From contig JBFMFR010000026.1 in NCBI GenBank assembly GCA_040752025.1, positions 1-64,000 of the forward strand: a DNA stretch of 64,000 nucleotides, given 5' to 3'. This document shows positions 8,864 to 17,274 of the stretch, piece after piece. The notes under the pieces are model-generated. The model was not told the origin of the DNA. It saw only the letters and a list, made by a program, of their open reading frames with translations, and ran no database searches. Source of the DNA: JBFMFR01 sp040752025. GTDB taxonomy: Bacteria > Chloroflexota > Anaerolineae > Anaerolineales > UBA4823. The first letter of the stretch is position 1, and each line of letters opens with the position of its first letter. The position numbers were made by a program, and so were the translations under genes.

Positions 8864-9931
8864 ATGCAAATCCAAATCGGTGCTCACCTCATTGGCCCGG
8901 GCCAGCCCACCTACTTCATCGCCGATATCGCTGCCAACCACGACGGCGATCTGGAAAGAGCGAAAATGCTCATCCGCCTGTCGAAAGAAGCCGGAGCAGA
9001 CGCCGCCAAGTTCCAAAACTTCCGCGCTCCCCAGATTGTCTCGGATTTCGGCTTCAAATCCCTGGGCGGGCAAATGTCTCACCAGTCGAGTTGGGAAAAG
9101 ACCGTTTTCGAAGTTTACAAAGATGCCTCCATCCCCTTCGAATGGACGCCCATTCTCAAAGAAGAGTGTGACAAAGTCGGCATCGATTACTTTTCCTCGC
9201 CGTACGATTTCGAAGCCATCGACGTGCTCGACCCTTACGTTCCAGCTTACAAAATTGGCTCGGGTGAGATCGACTGGCTGGAAACGCTGGAGCGCATGGC
9301 GCAGAAAGGCAAGCCTGTTCTGCTCGCCACGGGCGCCTCCACCATCGGCGAAGTACAGCGCGCCGTGCACACCATCCTGGCGATCAACAAGCAGTTGGTA
9401 CTGATGCAGTGCAACACCAACTACACTGCCAGCCCAGAAAACTACGATTACATCAATCTAAATGTGCTCAAAACCTACGCCAGCATGTTCCCGGGAGTCA
9501 TCCTGGGGCTCTCGGACCACACGCATGGCAACGCCACCGTGCTGGGTGCAGTAGCCTTGGGGGCGCGCGTGGTGGAAAGGCACTTCACCGACGATAACAA
9601 CCGCACCGGGCCCGATCACAAATTCGCTCTGAACCCCCAGGATTGGGCCAGCATGGTGCACGAAACTCGCCTGCTCGAGCGCTCCCTCGGCTCCGCCGAC
9701 AAATTCATCGCCGCCAACGAGCAGCAGACGGCCATCGTCCAGCGCCGCTGCCTGCGCGCCGCCCGCGACATCCAGGCCGGCGAGGTTTTCACTCGCGACA
9801 TGATCGATGTGCTGCGCCCTGCTACCCCTGGCGCTATCAAGCCCAGTGAGATCGAGGCGGTTGTCGGTACCAAAGCCATCCAGGACATCCCGTCCGGCAA
9901 GGAATTACGCTGGACAGACCTCGGCGCGTGA
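8864..9931 (+). CDS. NeuB-family nonulosonate synthase (SpsE/NeuB/PseI-like)
   Basis: A 355-aa TIM-barrel enzyme that condenses phosphoenolpyruvate with an amino-hexose to give a nine-carbon acid. Seen: DIAANHDGDLERAK (usual EIGxNHxG, here with D-A-A-N), GADAAKFQNF, YFSSPYD, YKIGSGEIDW, LLATGAS, GLSDHTHG and ERHFTDDNNRTGPDH, all diagnostic. Residues about 290-355 form the C-terminal antifreeze-like SAF domain (RAARDIQAGEVFTRDMID). AAAGGAG precedes the ATG by a good distance. The stop overlaps the GTG of the next gene. Whether the product is Neu5Ac, Leg, Pse or another acid cannot be told. Confidence 0.88.
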   Translation: MQIQIGAHLIGPGQPTYFIADIAANHDGDLERAKMLIRLSKEAGADAAKFQNFRAPQIVSDFGFKSLGGQMSHQSSWEKTVFEVYKDASIPFEWTPILKEECDKVGIDYFSSPYDFEAIDVLDPYVPAYKIGSGEIDWLETLERMAQKGKPVLLATGASTIGEVQRAVHTILAINKQLVLMQCNTNYTASPENYDYINLNVLKTYASMFPGVILGLSDHTHGNATVLGAVALGARVVERHFTDDNNRTGPDHKFALNPQDWASMVHETRLLERSLGSADKFIAANEQQTAIVQRRCLRAARDIQAGEVFTRDMIDVLRPATPGAIKPSEIEAVVGTKAIQDIPSGKELRWTDLGA

Positions 9932-11136
9932 AACTTCTCTACTTCTCCCGCGACTACACTACTCACGACCATCGCTTCCTCTCCGCCCTGGCGCAAAGCG
10001 AGCACCAGGTGTACTTCCTGCGCCTGGAGAGGCGCGGCCACCAGCTCGAAGACCGCCCACTGCCGCCGGAAGTGCAGCAGATCCCCTGGGCGGGCGGAAG
10101 TGCTCCGGCGGCTTTGGGCGACGGCCCCCGCCTGCTCAACAATCTGAAGCGCGTCATCCGCCAGGTCAAACCCGACCTGATCCAGGCTGGCCCGTTGCAG
10201 CGTTCAGCTTTCCTGGTGGCTCTGGCTGGCTTCCACCCCCTGGTGAGCATGTCCTGGGGCTACGATCTGATCCACGATGCCAGCCTCAACGCCGGGTGGC
10301 GCTGGGCCACGCGCTTCACCCTCAAGCGCAGCGACCTGATGCTTGGCGATTGCAATACGATCCGCCAGCTCGCAATTTCTTACGGCATGCCCTCCGAGCG
10401 CATCCTGACTTTCCCCTGGGGTATCGATCTCCAGCACTTCACACCTTCACCATCCGGTGAAGCGCAAACCGAAGCCTTTAACCCAGGCCAGGCTCCCTTC
10501 ACCCTGCTCTCCGCACGCAGTTGGGAGCCCATCTATGGCGTGGATGTGATCGCCCGGGCTTTTGTCAAAGCCGCACGCCTGCGCCCGAACCTGCGCCTGG
10601 TGATGTTGGGCAACGGCTCACAGGCCGCCATGCTACGCCAGACCTTTCTGAGCAACGGATTACTCGGAACAGGAGGTTCCGCCGGGGATACCCTTGACTC
10701 AGGCGCAGACGGCCAGCCGCATTGGGGGCCTGGCGTGCTCTTCCCTGGGCAGATCAGCTACGCCGACCTGCCGCGCTTCTATCGTTCTGCCGATCTGTAC
10801 ATTTCCGCCAGCCACAGCGATGGCACTTCCATCTCGCTGCTCGAAGCCATGGCTTGCGGCCTGCCTGCCCTGGTCTCAGACATCCCCGGCAACCAGGAAT
10901 GGGTCACCTCCGGCGAGAACGGCTGGTTGTTCCCGGATGGCGATGTGGACGCCCTGGCTCAGGCTATCCTTCAAGCCGCCGAACAGCGCGACCAGCAACC
11001 CGAGGCCCGGGCCGCCATGGCCCACAAATCTCGCCAGGTGGCTGAAGCGCGCGCCAACTGGAAAGAAAACATCCAGCTCCTGCTGGATGCCTACAAGTCG
11101 TTGGTTCCATCTCACCAGAACTTCCTGTTCCACTGA
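9928..11136 (+). CDS. Glycosyltransferase family 4
   Basis: A 402-aa GT-B glycosyltransferase starting at GTG. The N-terminal acceptor domain ends near residue 155. The donor domain has LLSARSWEPIYGVDVIARAF, RLVMLGNGS, SADLYISASHSDGTSISLLEAMACGLPALVSDIPGN, the family 4 E-x7-E region. Between LLSNG-type helix and LFPGQ lies an unusually long loop of some 25 residues that contains a palindromic repeat (10665-10683), and a degenerate copy forms the C-terminus (NFLF). Both look like tolerated insertions. It would add a sugar to the lipid-linked chain at the inner membrane. Confidence 0.85.
   Translation: MKLLYFSRDYTTHDHRFLSALAQSEHQVYFLRLERRGHQLEDRPLPPEVQQIPWAGGSAPAALGDGPRLLNNLKRVIRQVKPDLIQAGPLQRSAFLVALAGFHPLVSMSWGYDLIHDASLNAGWRWATRFTLKRSDLMLGDCNTIRQLAISYGMPSERILTFPWGIDLQHFTPSPSGEAQTEAFNPGQAPFTLLSARSWEPIYGVDVIARAFVKAARLRPNLRLVMLGNGSQAAMLRQTFLSNGLLGTGGSAGDTLDSGADGQPHWGPGVLFPGQISYADLPRFYRSADLYISASHSDGTSISLLEAMACGLPALVSDIPGNQEWVTSGENGWLFPDGDVDALAQAILQAAEQRDQQPEARAAMAHKSRQVAEARANWKENIQLLLDAYKSLVPSHQNFLFH
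10665..10683 (+). repeat. GGAAC/GTTCC palindromic repeat, copy 4
   Basis: CGGAACAGGAGGTTCCGCC lies in frame inside the GT4 gene and is translated GTGGSA, in an extended loop between conserved GT4 segments. Confidence 0.75.
11117..11131 (-). repeat. GGAAC/GTTCC palindromic repeat, copy 5 (degenerate)
   Basis: AGAACTTCCTGTTCC differs from the core by one base. It forms the last codons of the GT4 gene (NFLF), ending five bases before the final base of the stop codon. Confidence 0.55.
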
Positions 11137-11146
11137 TCACCGCAGC

Positions 11147-12007
11147 ATGTTGTCCCAGCGAACCCCTACCATCGCCATCATTCAAGCCCGCATGAGCTCC
11201 AGCCGCCTGCCCGGCAAAGTCCTGCTGGACATCGCCGGAGAACCCATGCTGGCCTGGGTATTATCTCGCACCCGCCAGGCGCGCCGCGTCGATCAGGTGG
11301 TCGTGGCGACCACGACCGAGCCAAGCGATGACCCTATCGCCGAGTATTGCGCCCGCCAAGCAGTTCCCTGCTATCGCGGCAGCCTGCACGATGTTCTCGA
11401 CCGCTATTACCAGGCCGCCCGCGCCTTCGGCGCGGACAGCATCATTCGCATCACCGCCGACTGCCCACTGATCGATCCGGTAGTAATCGACCAGACGGTG
11501 CAGGCTTTCAGGGGGGAAACAGATGAGAGTATCCGCGCGCGTGAACTGGGAATCAAGGGCTTCGCTAGCACCCTGGACACCCAAACGCAGGCAACGCCAT
11601 ACGATTTCGTCGCCAACCGCCTGCCGCCGCCCTGGGGGCGCACCTTCCCCATTGGGATGGATGTCGAAGTATGCACCTTCGAGGCCCTGGAAACAGCCTG
11701 GAAGGAAGCCGGCCAGCCGCACCAGCGCGAGCACGTCATGCCCTTTTTCTATGATCACCCCGAGCGTTTCCGCATGCTCCTGGTCGATTACAAAGACGAT
11801 TTCGGCGCCCTGCGTTGGACCGTCGACACCCCCCAGGACCTGCAACTGGTCCGCCAACTCGTGGCGCACTTTCCTGGCCGCCAGGATTTCTCCTGGCTGG
11901 AAGTGCTGCAAGTCTTCCAAAGCCAACCGGACCTGGCTCAAATCAACGCCAGCGTGCAGCACAAAGATTACCGCCAGGTAGATGAGCGACGCTCAGATAA
12001 GAAATAA
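11147..12007 (+). CDS. SpsF-like cytidylyltransferase
   Basis: A 286-aa nucleotidyltransferase. IAIIQARMSSSRLPGKVL is the signature of the SpsF/NeuA-like family, where the Arg and Lys contact the CTP phosphates. DQVVVATT and ITADCPLIDPVVID carry the acidic metal site. It follows a NeuB-family synthase and a GT4, the SpsE/SpsF arrangement of Bacillus spore coat operons, so it probably makes a CMP-activated acid. The frame is open to 10694, but family motifs begin right after the ATG at 11147, so that start is chosen. A second, NeuA-like enzyme lies at 31031. Confidence 0.85.
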   Translation: MLSQRTPTIAIIQARMSSSRLPGKVLLDIAGEPMLAWVLSRTRQARRVDQVVVATTTEPSDDPIAEYCARQAVPCYRGSLHDVLDRYYQAARAFGADSIIRITADCPLIDPVVIDQTVQAFRGETDESIRARELGIKGFASTLDTQTQATPYDFVANRLPPPWGRTFPIGMDVEVCTFEALETAWKEAGQPHQREHVMPFFYDHPERFRMLLVDYKDDFGALRWTVDTPQDLQLVRQLVAHFPGRQDFSWLEVLQVFQSQPDLAQINASVQHKDYRQVDERRSDKK

Positions 12008-12029
12008 CCACAGACTGCATCCAATACCC

Positions 12030-12989
12030 ATGCCCCCTCTCCTGACCATTTTTTCGGCTCCCAAACCCTTCACTGATCCGCACATCGCCACCATCCAGCG
12101 CAATGCCATCCAATCCTGGATACACCTGGGGCCAGATGTGAGCATCTTCCTGGTAGGCGAAGAAACGGGCATGCACGAAGTTGCTGCCGAATATGGCGTC
12201 CCTGTGCTGAATGATGTAGCTCGCAACCAGGCTGGCACGCCCCTGGTCAATTCGATCTTTGAACTGGCGCGCCAGGCCAGCCACAGTCCCTTCCTGGCCT
12301 ACGTCAACGCCGACATCCTGCTGATGAGCGATCTCTTGCAGGCCACCCGCCAGATCGCCAGCCGCGCCGAGGATTTCCACAAGCAGGCATCGCATTTTCT
12401 GCTCGTCGGCCAGCGCTGGGATCTGGAAGTCGACAACCTGCTGGATTTTTCCAACGACTGGGAAGCCCGCCTGCGCCAGGAGGTGCAAACCCGCGGCCAG
12501 CTTCACGACCCGGCCGGCAGCGACTATTTCGTCTTCCCGCGCCAGGCTTTCACCCAAATCCCCGATTTCGCCATCGGTCGCGCCGGCTGGGATAACTGGA
12601 TGATCTACCATGCCCGCCAGCAGGGCTGGCCCGTCATCGACGGTACGCCGTCCATCAAGATCGTGCACCAGAATCACGACTACAGCCATTTGCCCGGCGG
12701 CAAGCCCCATTATGACCAACCGGAAAGCCAGGAGAACATGGCCCTGGCCGGCGGCCTGCGCCACATGTACATGGTGCTGGACGCCCAATACCAGCTTGTC
12801 GATGGCCGACTGCGCCCGCCGCCTCTCACCATGCAGCGCGCCATCCGGGCTATCGAGCGCCGCCTGATCCCCAGCCAGGGCCAAGCGAAGCCGTTGCGCG
12901 GCCTGCGCGGCGGCATTGCCCGCCGCTTCCGCCGCCTGCGCCGCAAAATCAGCGGGAAGTTCAAGGACACCGGACAGCATTCGTTATGA
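12030..12989 (+). CDS. Glycosyltransferase-like GT-A protein of unknown specificity
   Basis: A protein of 319 aa (335 aa if the ATG at 11982 is used). LTIFSAPKPFTDPHIATIQR opens the conserved part; AYVNADILL is a DxD-like motif after a nucleotide-sugar-binding-type fold, and WDNWMIYHARQQGWPVIDGTP resembles the acceptor part of GT-A enzymes. The C-terminus is very basic (RRFRRLRRKISGKF), suggesting membrane association. The start at 12030 is preferred because homology-like sequence begins there and it avoids a 26-base overlap, but neither start has a clear ribosome site. The stop overlaps the next start (ATGA). Confidence 0.7.
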   Translation: MPPLLTIFSAPKPFTDPHIATIQRNAIQSWIHLGPDVSIFLVGEETGMHEVAAEYGVPVLNDVARNQAGTPLVNSIFELARQASHSPFLAYVNADILLMSDLLQATRQIASRAEDFHKQASHFLLVGQRWDLEVDNLLDFSNDWEARLRQEVQTRGQLHDPAGSDYFVFPRQAFTQIPDFAIGRAGWDNWMIYHARQQGWPVIDGTPSIKIVHQNHDYSHLPGGKPHYDQPESQENMALAGGLRHMYMVLDAQYQLVDGRLRPPPLTMQRAIRAIERRLIPSQGQAKPLRGLRGGIARRFRRLRRKISGKFKDTGQHSL

Positions 12990-14062
12990 CTCGCATTGGA
13001 ATCAACCCCGCCCGTGGCAAGTTCTCCGATTACCGCCCCGCCCGGGTGACTGTAACCATGCTCACTTATATCCCCGACCAGGCAGGATACTTCCAGGATC
13101 GCCTGCAAGTGCTGCAACTGGCCTTGAACAGCCTGCGTGCGCACACGCCCCCAGCGCATGACCTGATGATCTTCGACAACGGTAGCTGCCCGGAAGTTGT
13201 CGAGTACCTGCGCCAGTTACAGGCCAAAGGGCAGTTAGATTACCTGATTCTCTCCGAAGAAAACATCGGCAAGATCGGCGCGCTGCGCATCCTGTTCAGC
13301 GCCGCCCCTGGAGAGATCATCGCTTACAGCGACGATGACATCCTGTTCTACCCGGGCTGGTTGGAAGCTCACCTGGAGATTCTCGAAGCCTACGCGGGCG
13401 GCGCCTTTCCGCCAGCCGGGATGGTCAGCGGCGTGCCCGTGCGCAACGCCGCCCGCCACGCCCGCAGCAGTCTGGAAAATCTCGCGCAGAACCCGCCAGC
13501 GGGCCTGAAAGTCTCCTTCGAGCGCAGTATCCTCGATGAATGGGAAGCAGACTGGGCTGCAAGCACCGGGCGCGACGCGCAGAAACACCTGCAAGAGACA
13601 CAATCTGATCTGGATATGGTATTGACCGTCGAAAAACATCCACCCGCACCGCCCGTAGGGGCGCAGGGCCTGCGCCCGGAACATGGCTCTCAGGCGGTGT
13701 GCATCGGCGGCGCTAACCACTTCCAGTTCGTCGGTCATCGCCAGGTGCTGCTCCAGGCGCTGCCCGCCCAATGGAGCGGCAAACTGATGGGCCACATGGT
13801 CGAACTGGACCAGGCAGTAGATGAGTTGGGCTACCTGCGCCTGTCCACCGCCCAGCGCTACACGCGCCACCTGGGCAACGCCCTCAGCCAGGAAAGCCTG
13901 GCCGAAGCCCGCCAGCTCGGCCTGCTGGACGAGAAAGATTTACAAACTAAATCCACCACCCAGCCGCAAACTGCCAGAAAGCCCGGCCTGCTGCGCATCC
14001 CTGGCAGCCGCCGTATTCTGCTCGCCCTCTACAAACGCATCTTCGATATCCTCTACCGTTGA
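12986..14062 (+). CDS. Glycosyltransferase family 2
   Basis: A 358-aa GT-A enzyme. RVTVTMLTYIPDQ opens the fold, MIFDNGSCPEVVEYL and NIGKIGALRILF follow, and AYSDDDILFYPGW holds the metal-binding DxD. The region after residue 200 carries a different palindromic element (13655-13677) translated PVGAQGLRP in frame, inserted between VLTVEKHPPAP and the conserved-looking GGANHFQFVGHR. The C-terminus is basic (PGSRRILLALYKRIFDILYR), suggesting membrane binding. It overlaps its upstream neighbour by 4 bases. Confidence 0.82.
   Translation: MTRIGINPARGKFSDYRPARVTVTMLTYIPDQAGYFQDRLQVLQLALNSLRAHTPPAHDLMIFDNGSCPEVVEYLRQLQAKGQLDYLILSEENIGKIGALRILFSAAPGEIIAYSDDDILFYPGWLEAHLEILEAYAGGAFPPAGMVSGVPVRNAARHARSSLENLAQNPPAGLKVSFERSILDEWEADWAASTGRDAQKHLQETQSDLDMVLTVEKHPPAPPVGAQGLRPEHGSQAVCIGGANHFQFVGHRQVLLQALPAQWSGKLMGHMVELDQAVDELGYLRLSTAQRYTRHLGNALSQESLAEARQLGLLDEKDLQTKSTTQPQTARKPGLLRIPGSRRILLALYKRIFDILYR
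13655..13677 (+). repeat. GTAGGGGC-type palindrome, copy 1 (in-frame)
   Basis: GTAGGGGCGCAGG with GCCTGCGCCC forms a GC-rich hairpin inside the GT2 gene, in frame (VGAQGLRP). The same type of sequence occurs between genes at 23898-23921. It is distinct from the GGAAC/GTTCC family. Confidence 0.55.
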
Positions 14063-14069
14063 TCCCGTG

Positions 14070-15128
14070 ATGACACCTGACACCCCCTTACGCGACCAAC
14101 CGATTTTCATCTGCGGTCATCCCAAATCCGGCACCAGCCTGGTTCGGGCCATTCTCGACTCGCACCCACAGTTGATCGTCTACCCCGAAGAGACCGGCTT
14201 CTTCCGCCGCTACCTGCCGGAAGCCTCAAAGTGCAGCCCATCAGAGCAAACACTTCCTTCCCTGCTGGCGCTGGCAGACGAGCGCCTGATCCACATCTTC
14301 AAGTGGAACCAGGAAACCCCCGATCCCAGCCAGGAGGGCTTCCCAGACCGGGATTACAGCGCCATCGCATTCGAAGATGTTCGCGAGAACATGCGCCAGC
14401 TCGCCGGGCAACAGTTCGAGCACACCGGTGATATCCTGAGCGCTGCCATCCTGGCCTATGGGCAGGTGTGCGGGAGGATCAACGCCCAAACACGCTACTG
14501 GGTGGAGAAATCACCCTACAATGAGTACTTTGCCGAACAGATCTATGCCTGGTGGCCCGACGCCCGCTGCATCCACATTGTGCGCGACCCGCGCGATAAC
14601 TACATCTCCTACCGGCGCAAGCACCCCGATTGGAGCGTCGAATTCTTCGCCGCCAACTGGACTCGCTCCACAGGCGCAGGCATGCGCAATCGAGAGCGCT
14701 TCGGCGCGCAGCGCTATCTTATCCTGCGCTATGAAGACCTGACCCAATCTCCGCAAAGCAGCCTGGAAAAGTTGACCGGCTTTTTACAAATTGATTGGGA
14801 CGCGGCCCTGACCCAGCCTACCCGGGCTGGTGAACAATGGGCCGGCAACTCGATGTTCGCCGATCGCTTCCAGGGCATCAGCGCTGCGCCGGTCGATCGC
14901 TGGAAAGACAACCTGTCCCCTGAGGATGCAGGTGTGATTGAATGGATGGCTGGCTCTTTATTATCCACCTGGGGATACGCGCCGCTGCCTGGTAAAACCT
15001 TCAGCCAGTTGCTCAACGCCCGCTGGCGCGCCGCCACCTGGCCCGTGCGAGGCAAGCTTTCGCGCCTGGCGCGGAGCGAACCTGCTCAAGAATATCCGAA
15101 GGCGGAACAGGAGGTTCCGTCGGAATGA
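14070..15128 (+). CDS. Sulfotransferase family protein
   Basis: A 352-aa PAPS-dependent sulfotransferase. The 5'-phosphosulfate loop FICGHPKSGTSLVRAI lies at 13-28, and the 3'-phosphate site CIHIVRDPRDNYISYRR is further on; these two motifs define the family. YLILRYEDL and WKDNLSP also match. Translation is taken from the ATG at 14070 (GTG at 14067 is equally possible); upstream in-frame sequence has no family character. The last codons (AEQEVP) are a palindromic repeat. Together with four other sulfotransferases and the PAPS-forming enzyme at 17379, it implies a sulfated glycan. Confidence 0.87.
   Translation: MTPDTPLRDQPIFICGHPKSGTSLVRAILDSHPQLIVYPEETGFFRRYLPEASKCSPSEQTLPSLLALADERLIHIFKWNQETPDPSQEGFPDRDYSAIAFEDVRENMRQLAGQQFEHTGDILSAAILAYGQVCGRINAQTRYWVEKSPYNEYFAEQIYAWWPDARCIHIVRDPRDNYISYRRKHPDWSVEFFAANWTRSTGAGMRNRERFGAQRYLILRYEDLTQSPQSSLEKLTGFLQIDWDAALTQPTRAGEQWAGNSMFADRFQGISAAPVDRWKDNLSPEDAGVIEWMAGSLLSTWGYAPLPGKTFSQLLNARWRAATWPVRGKLSRLARSEPAQEYPKAEQEVPSE
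15102..15119 (+). repeat. GGAAC/GTTCC palindromic repeat, copy 6, also a ribosome site
   Basis: GCGGAACAGGAGGTTCCG lies at the end of the 14070 gene (AEQEVP). Its AGGAGG (15109-15114) is ten bases before the ATG of the next sulfotransferase at 15125 and is the only visible Shine-Dalgarno sequence for it. Confidence 0.75.
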
Positions 15129-16171
15129 AACCGAACATCAAAGCTCGCATCACGCTGGCAGCCCGTGCGCTGTTGGGTAAGCCAGTTTCGAAGCCAAAAC
15201 GCCGGGATGTGCCCCCGATCACACCCGAGGAAGTCGCCCAGGCCAGGGAGTTCTTCCCGCTGGACAAATTCTTCATCTTCGGGCACGCCCGCTCCGGCAC
15301 CACCATGCTGGCCCGCCTGGTACGCCTGCATCCCGAAGTGCACTGCAACTACCAGGCTCACTTCTTCACCCGCCCTCCCCTGCTCGAATCCCTGGTAGCA
15401 GACGAAGAAGTCGGTGATTGGCTGGGGCGCGGCAGCAACCGCTGGAATCATGGCAGGGACCTCTCGCCGCTGGTGTTGCGCGTCGCGGCAGATTTCATCC
15501 TCGAGCGCGAGGCGCGCCAGGAAGGCAAGCGCATCGTTGGCGATAAAAGCCCCAGCAGCCTGCTGGACGGGCAGGCTGTGCACCTGATGCACAAGGTTTA
15601 TCCCGATGGTCGCCTGGTTTACATCGTGCGCGATGGGCGCGACACTGCCATTTCGCACCGCTTCCAGGCCTTCATCGACTTTCCCGAACAGCTCTCCAGG
15701 GAGGATCTGCAAATCCGCGACGATTTCGTCCGGAGCCCTGAGCCATTTTTGAACGGCGAGCGTTCGATCTTCACCGAAAAGGGCCTGCGCCGCGCTGCCG
15801 AGGGCTGGGTGCGCAATGTCACCGAGACGCACCAGCTTGGCCAGGAGTTATTCAACCAAACCGGTTTCGGCGAGCGCTACTACGCCCTGCGCTACGAAGA
15901 TCTGCTGCAGCAGCCCTGGGGAGAGATGTGCAAATTGTGGAGCTTCCTGGGAACCAGCCCGGCATTGGGTGAACTGGAGCAAAATCTGGTCGCTGAGATG
16001 CAGCAGAACCCCGACGCAGACTGGCAGCAGCAAAAAGCCAAAGAGATCGCCTCGCCGCTGCAAAAAGGCAAGCGGGGCTCCTGGAAAGGGTTATTTACCC
16101 CCCGGGACCGAGAAATGTTCCACCAACTCGCCGGGGAGACACTGCGAACCTGGGGGTACGAGGCGACGTGA
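15125..16171 (+). CDS. Sulfotransferase family protein
   Basis: A 348-aa sulfotransferase. FFIFGHARSGTTMLARLV is the phosphosulfate loop, preceded by about 45 residues; YIVRDGRDTAISHR is the 3'-phosphate motif; YYALRYEDLL and the C-terminal WKGLFTPRDREMFHQLAG with LRTWGYE complete the family pattern. It starts in a 4-base overlap with the preceding sulfotransferase, using the AGGAGG of a palindromic repeat. The two proteins are clearly different, so they probably sulfate different positions. Confidence 0.88.
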   Translation: MKPNIKARITLAARALLGKPVSKPKRRDVPPITPEEVAQAREFFPLDKFFIFGHARSGTTMLARLVRLHPEVHCNYQAHFFTRPPLLESLVADEEVGDWLGRGSNRWNHGRDLSPLVLRVAADFILEREARQEGKRIVGDKSPSSLLDGQAVHLMHKVYPDGRLVYIVRDGRDTAISHRFQAFIDFPEQLSREDLQIRDDFVRSPEPFLNGERSIFTEKGLRRAAEGWVRNVTETHQLGQELFNQTGFGERYYALRYEDLLQQPWGEMCKLWSFLGTSPALGELEQNLVAEMQQNPDADWQQQKAKEIASPLQKGKRGSWKGLFTPRDREMFHQLAGETLRTWGYEAT

Positions 16172-17187
16172 AGTTCCTGATCGCCGGCCTGGGCTCGATT
16201 GGCCGCCGCCACTTGCGCAATTTGCTCGCCCTGGGTGAAAGCGATGTGCTGCTTTACCGCACACACCTGGGCACCTTGCCCGATGATGAGCTGGCCGGCT
16301 TGCCCGTGGAAACGCACCTGGAAACGGCCCTGGCACACCATCCCCAGGCTGCTATCATTGCCAACCCCACCGCCCTGCACCTGGATGTCGCCATCCCCGC
16401 TGCGCGCGCCGGCTGCCACCTTCTGCTGGAAAAGCCAGTTGCCAACAACCTGGAGCGTGTCGAAGAGCTGCGCCAGGCCGTCGCACAGGGTAGCGGGAAA
16501 ACGCTCGTCGGCTTCCAGTTCCGCTTTCACCCTGGCCTGGTCAAAATCAACCAACTGCTGCAAGAAGCTGCTATCGGGCGTCCCCTGTCTGCGCGCGCTC
16601 ACTGGGGTGAATATCTGCCCGGCTGGCACCCCTGGGAGGATTATCGCCAGGGCTACAGCGCCCGCGCTGACCTGGGTGGCGGCGTAGTCTTGACTTTATG
16701 CCATCCCCTGGACTACCTGCGCTGGCTGTTGGGAGAAGTGTCAGCCCTGTGGGCTTTTACCGCGCAAATCAGCGACCTGGAACTGGGCGCGGAACAGGGC
16801 CGAACTCGTTCGGTCGTTCCGGTGGAAGATACCGCCGAGATCGGCCTGCGCTTTGAGAGCGGCGCTCTGGGCAGCGTACACCTGGATTACAGCCAACGCC
16901 CGCCCGCCCACCGCCTGGAGATCGTCGGTACCCAGGGCACCATCCGCTGGGACAACACAGATGGCACCGTCCATCTCTACCGCGCTGGTGTGGACCACTG
17001 GGAGCGCTTCGCAGTTCCAGATGGGTTCGAGCGCAACCACCTGTTCCTGGCGCAAATGCGCCACTTCATTGACATCGTCAACGACAGAGCCGAGCCGCTT
17101 TGCACATTGGAAGACGGCCTCCAGGCTCTGAAACTGGCCCTGGCTGCACACGAATCCCAACAGCAACACCGTATGATCGTCATGTAG
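16168..17187 (+). CDS. Gfo/Idh/MocA-type sugar oxidoreductase
   Basis: A 339-aa NAD(P)-dependent enzyme starting at GTG inside the previous stop. FLIAGLGSIGRRHLRNL is the Rossmann motif at the N-terminus, LLLEKPVANN holds the EKP motif with its conserved Lys, and GGVVLTLCHPLDYLRWLLGE matches the C-terminal GFO_IDH_MocA domain. An extra stretch, AEQGRTRSVVP, between LELG and VEDTAEIGLRF is encoded by a palindromic repeat (16789-16820). It is the last gene before a new promoter and probably oxidises or reduces a nucleotide sugar or nonulosonate precursor. Confidence 0.85.
   Translation: MKFLIAGLGSIGRRHLRNLLALGESDVLLYRTHLGTLPDDELAGLPVETHLETALAHHPQAAIIANPTALHLDVAIPAARAGCHLLLEKPVANNLERVEELRQAVAQGSGKTLVGFQFRFHPGLVKINQLLQEAAIGRPLSARAHWGEYLPGWHPWEDYRQGYSARADLGGGVVLTLCHPLDYLRWLLGEVSALWAFTAQISDLELGAEQGRTRSVVPVEDTAEIGLRFESGALGSVHLDYSQRPPAHRLEIVGTQGTIRWDNTDGTVHLYRAGVDHWERFAVPDGFERNHLFLAQMRHFIDIVNDRAEPLCTLEDGLQALKLALAAHESQQQHRMIVM
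16789..16820 (+). repeat. GGAAC/GTTCC palindromic repeat, copy 7 (nested palindrome)
   Basis: GCGGAACAGGG (16789-16799) and CGTTCC (16815-16820) flank an inner palindrome CCGAACTCGTTCGG. It lies in frame in the oxidoreductase gene. The element at 37099-37132 is nearly its reverse complement, including the inner palindrome. Confidence 0.75.
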
Positions 17188-17220
17188 AGATGCACCCATC
17201 CGAATCGCTGGCAAAGAATC

Positions 17221-17229
17221 TGCTATAAT
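17221..17229 (+). promoter_or_regulatory. Extended -10 promoter for the sulfate-activation gene
   Basis: TGCTATAAT is a perfect extended -10 (TGnTATAAT) located 34 bases after the oxidoreductase stop. No good -35 is visible, which extended -10 promoters do not need. Transcription would begin near 17236, giving a leader of about 140 bases that carries a palindromic repeat and two 12-bp direct repeats. Confidence 0.55.
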
Positions 17230-17274
17230 TGCCCCTCGTGCCTGCAACTGGAACCAAACCCATACATCTATACC

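Noticed and set aside
10694..11146. In-frame extension upstream of the SpsF-like gene
   Set aside because: It overlaps the GT4 gene by hundreds of bases and shows no family similarity; the motif IAIIQARMSSSR starts just after ATG 11147.
11943..12980. 345-codon minus-strand frame
   Set aside because: Antisense to a well-supported GT-A gene in a wholly plus-strand operon; composition (Ala/Gly/Val/Asp-rich) is typical of a shadow.
13821..14069. In-frame extension upstream of the first sulfotransferase
   Set aside because: Runs through the GT2 gene in another frame; the sulfotransferase fold starts after 14070.
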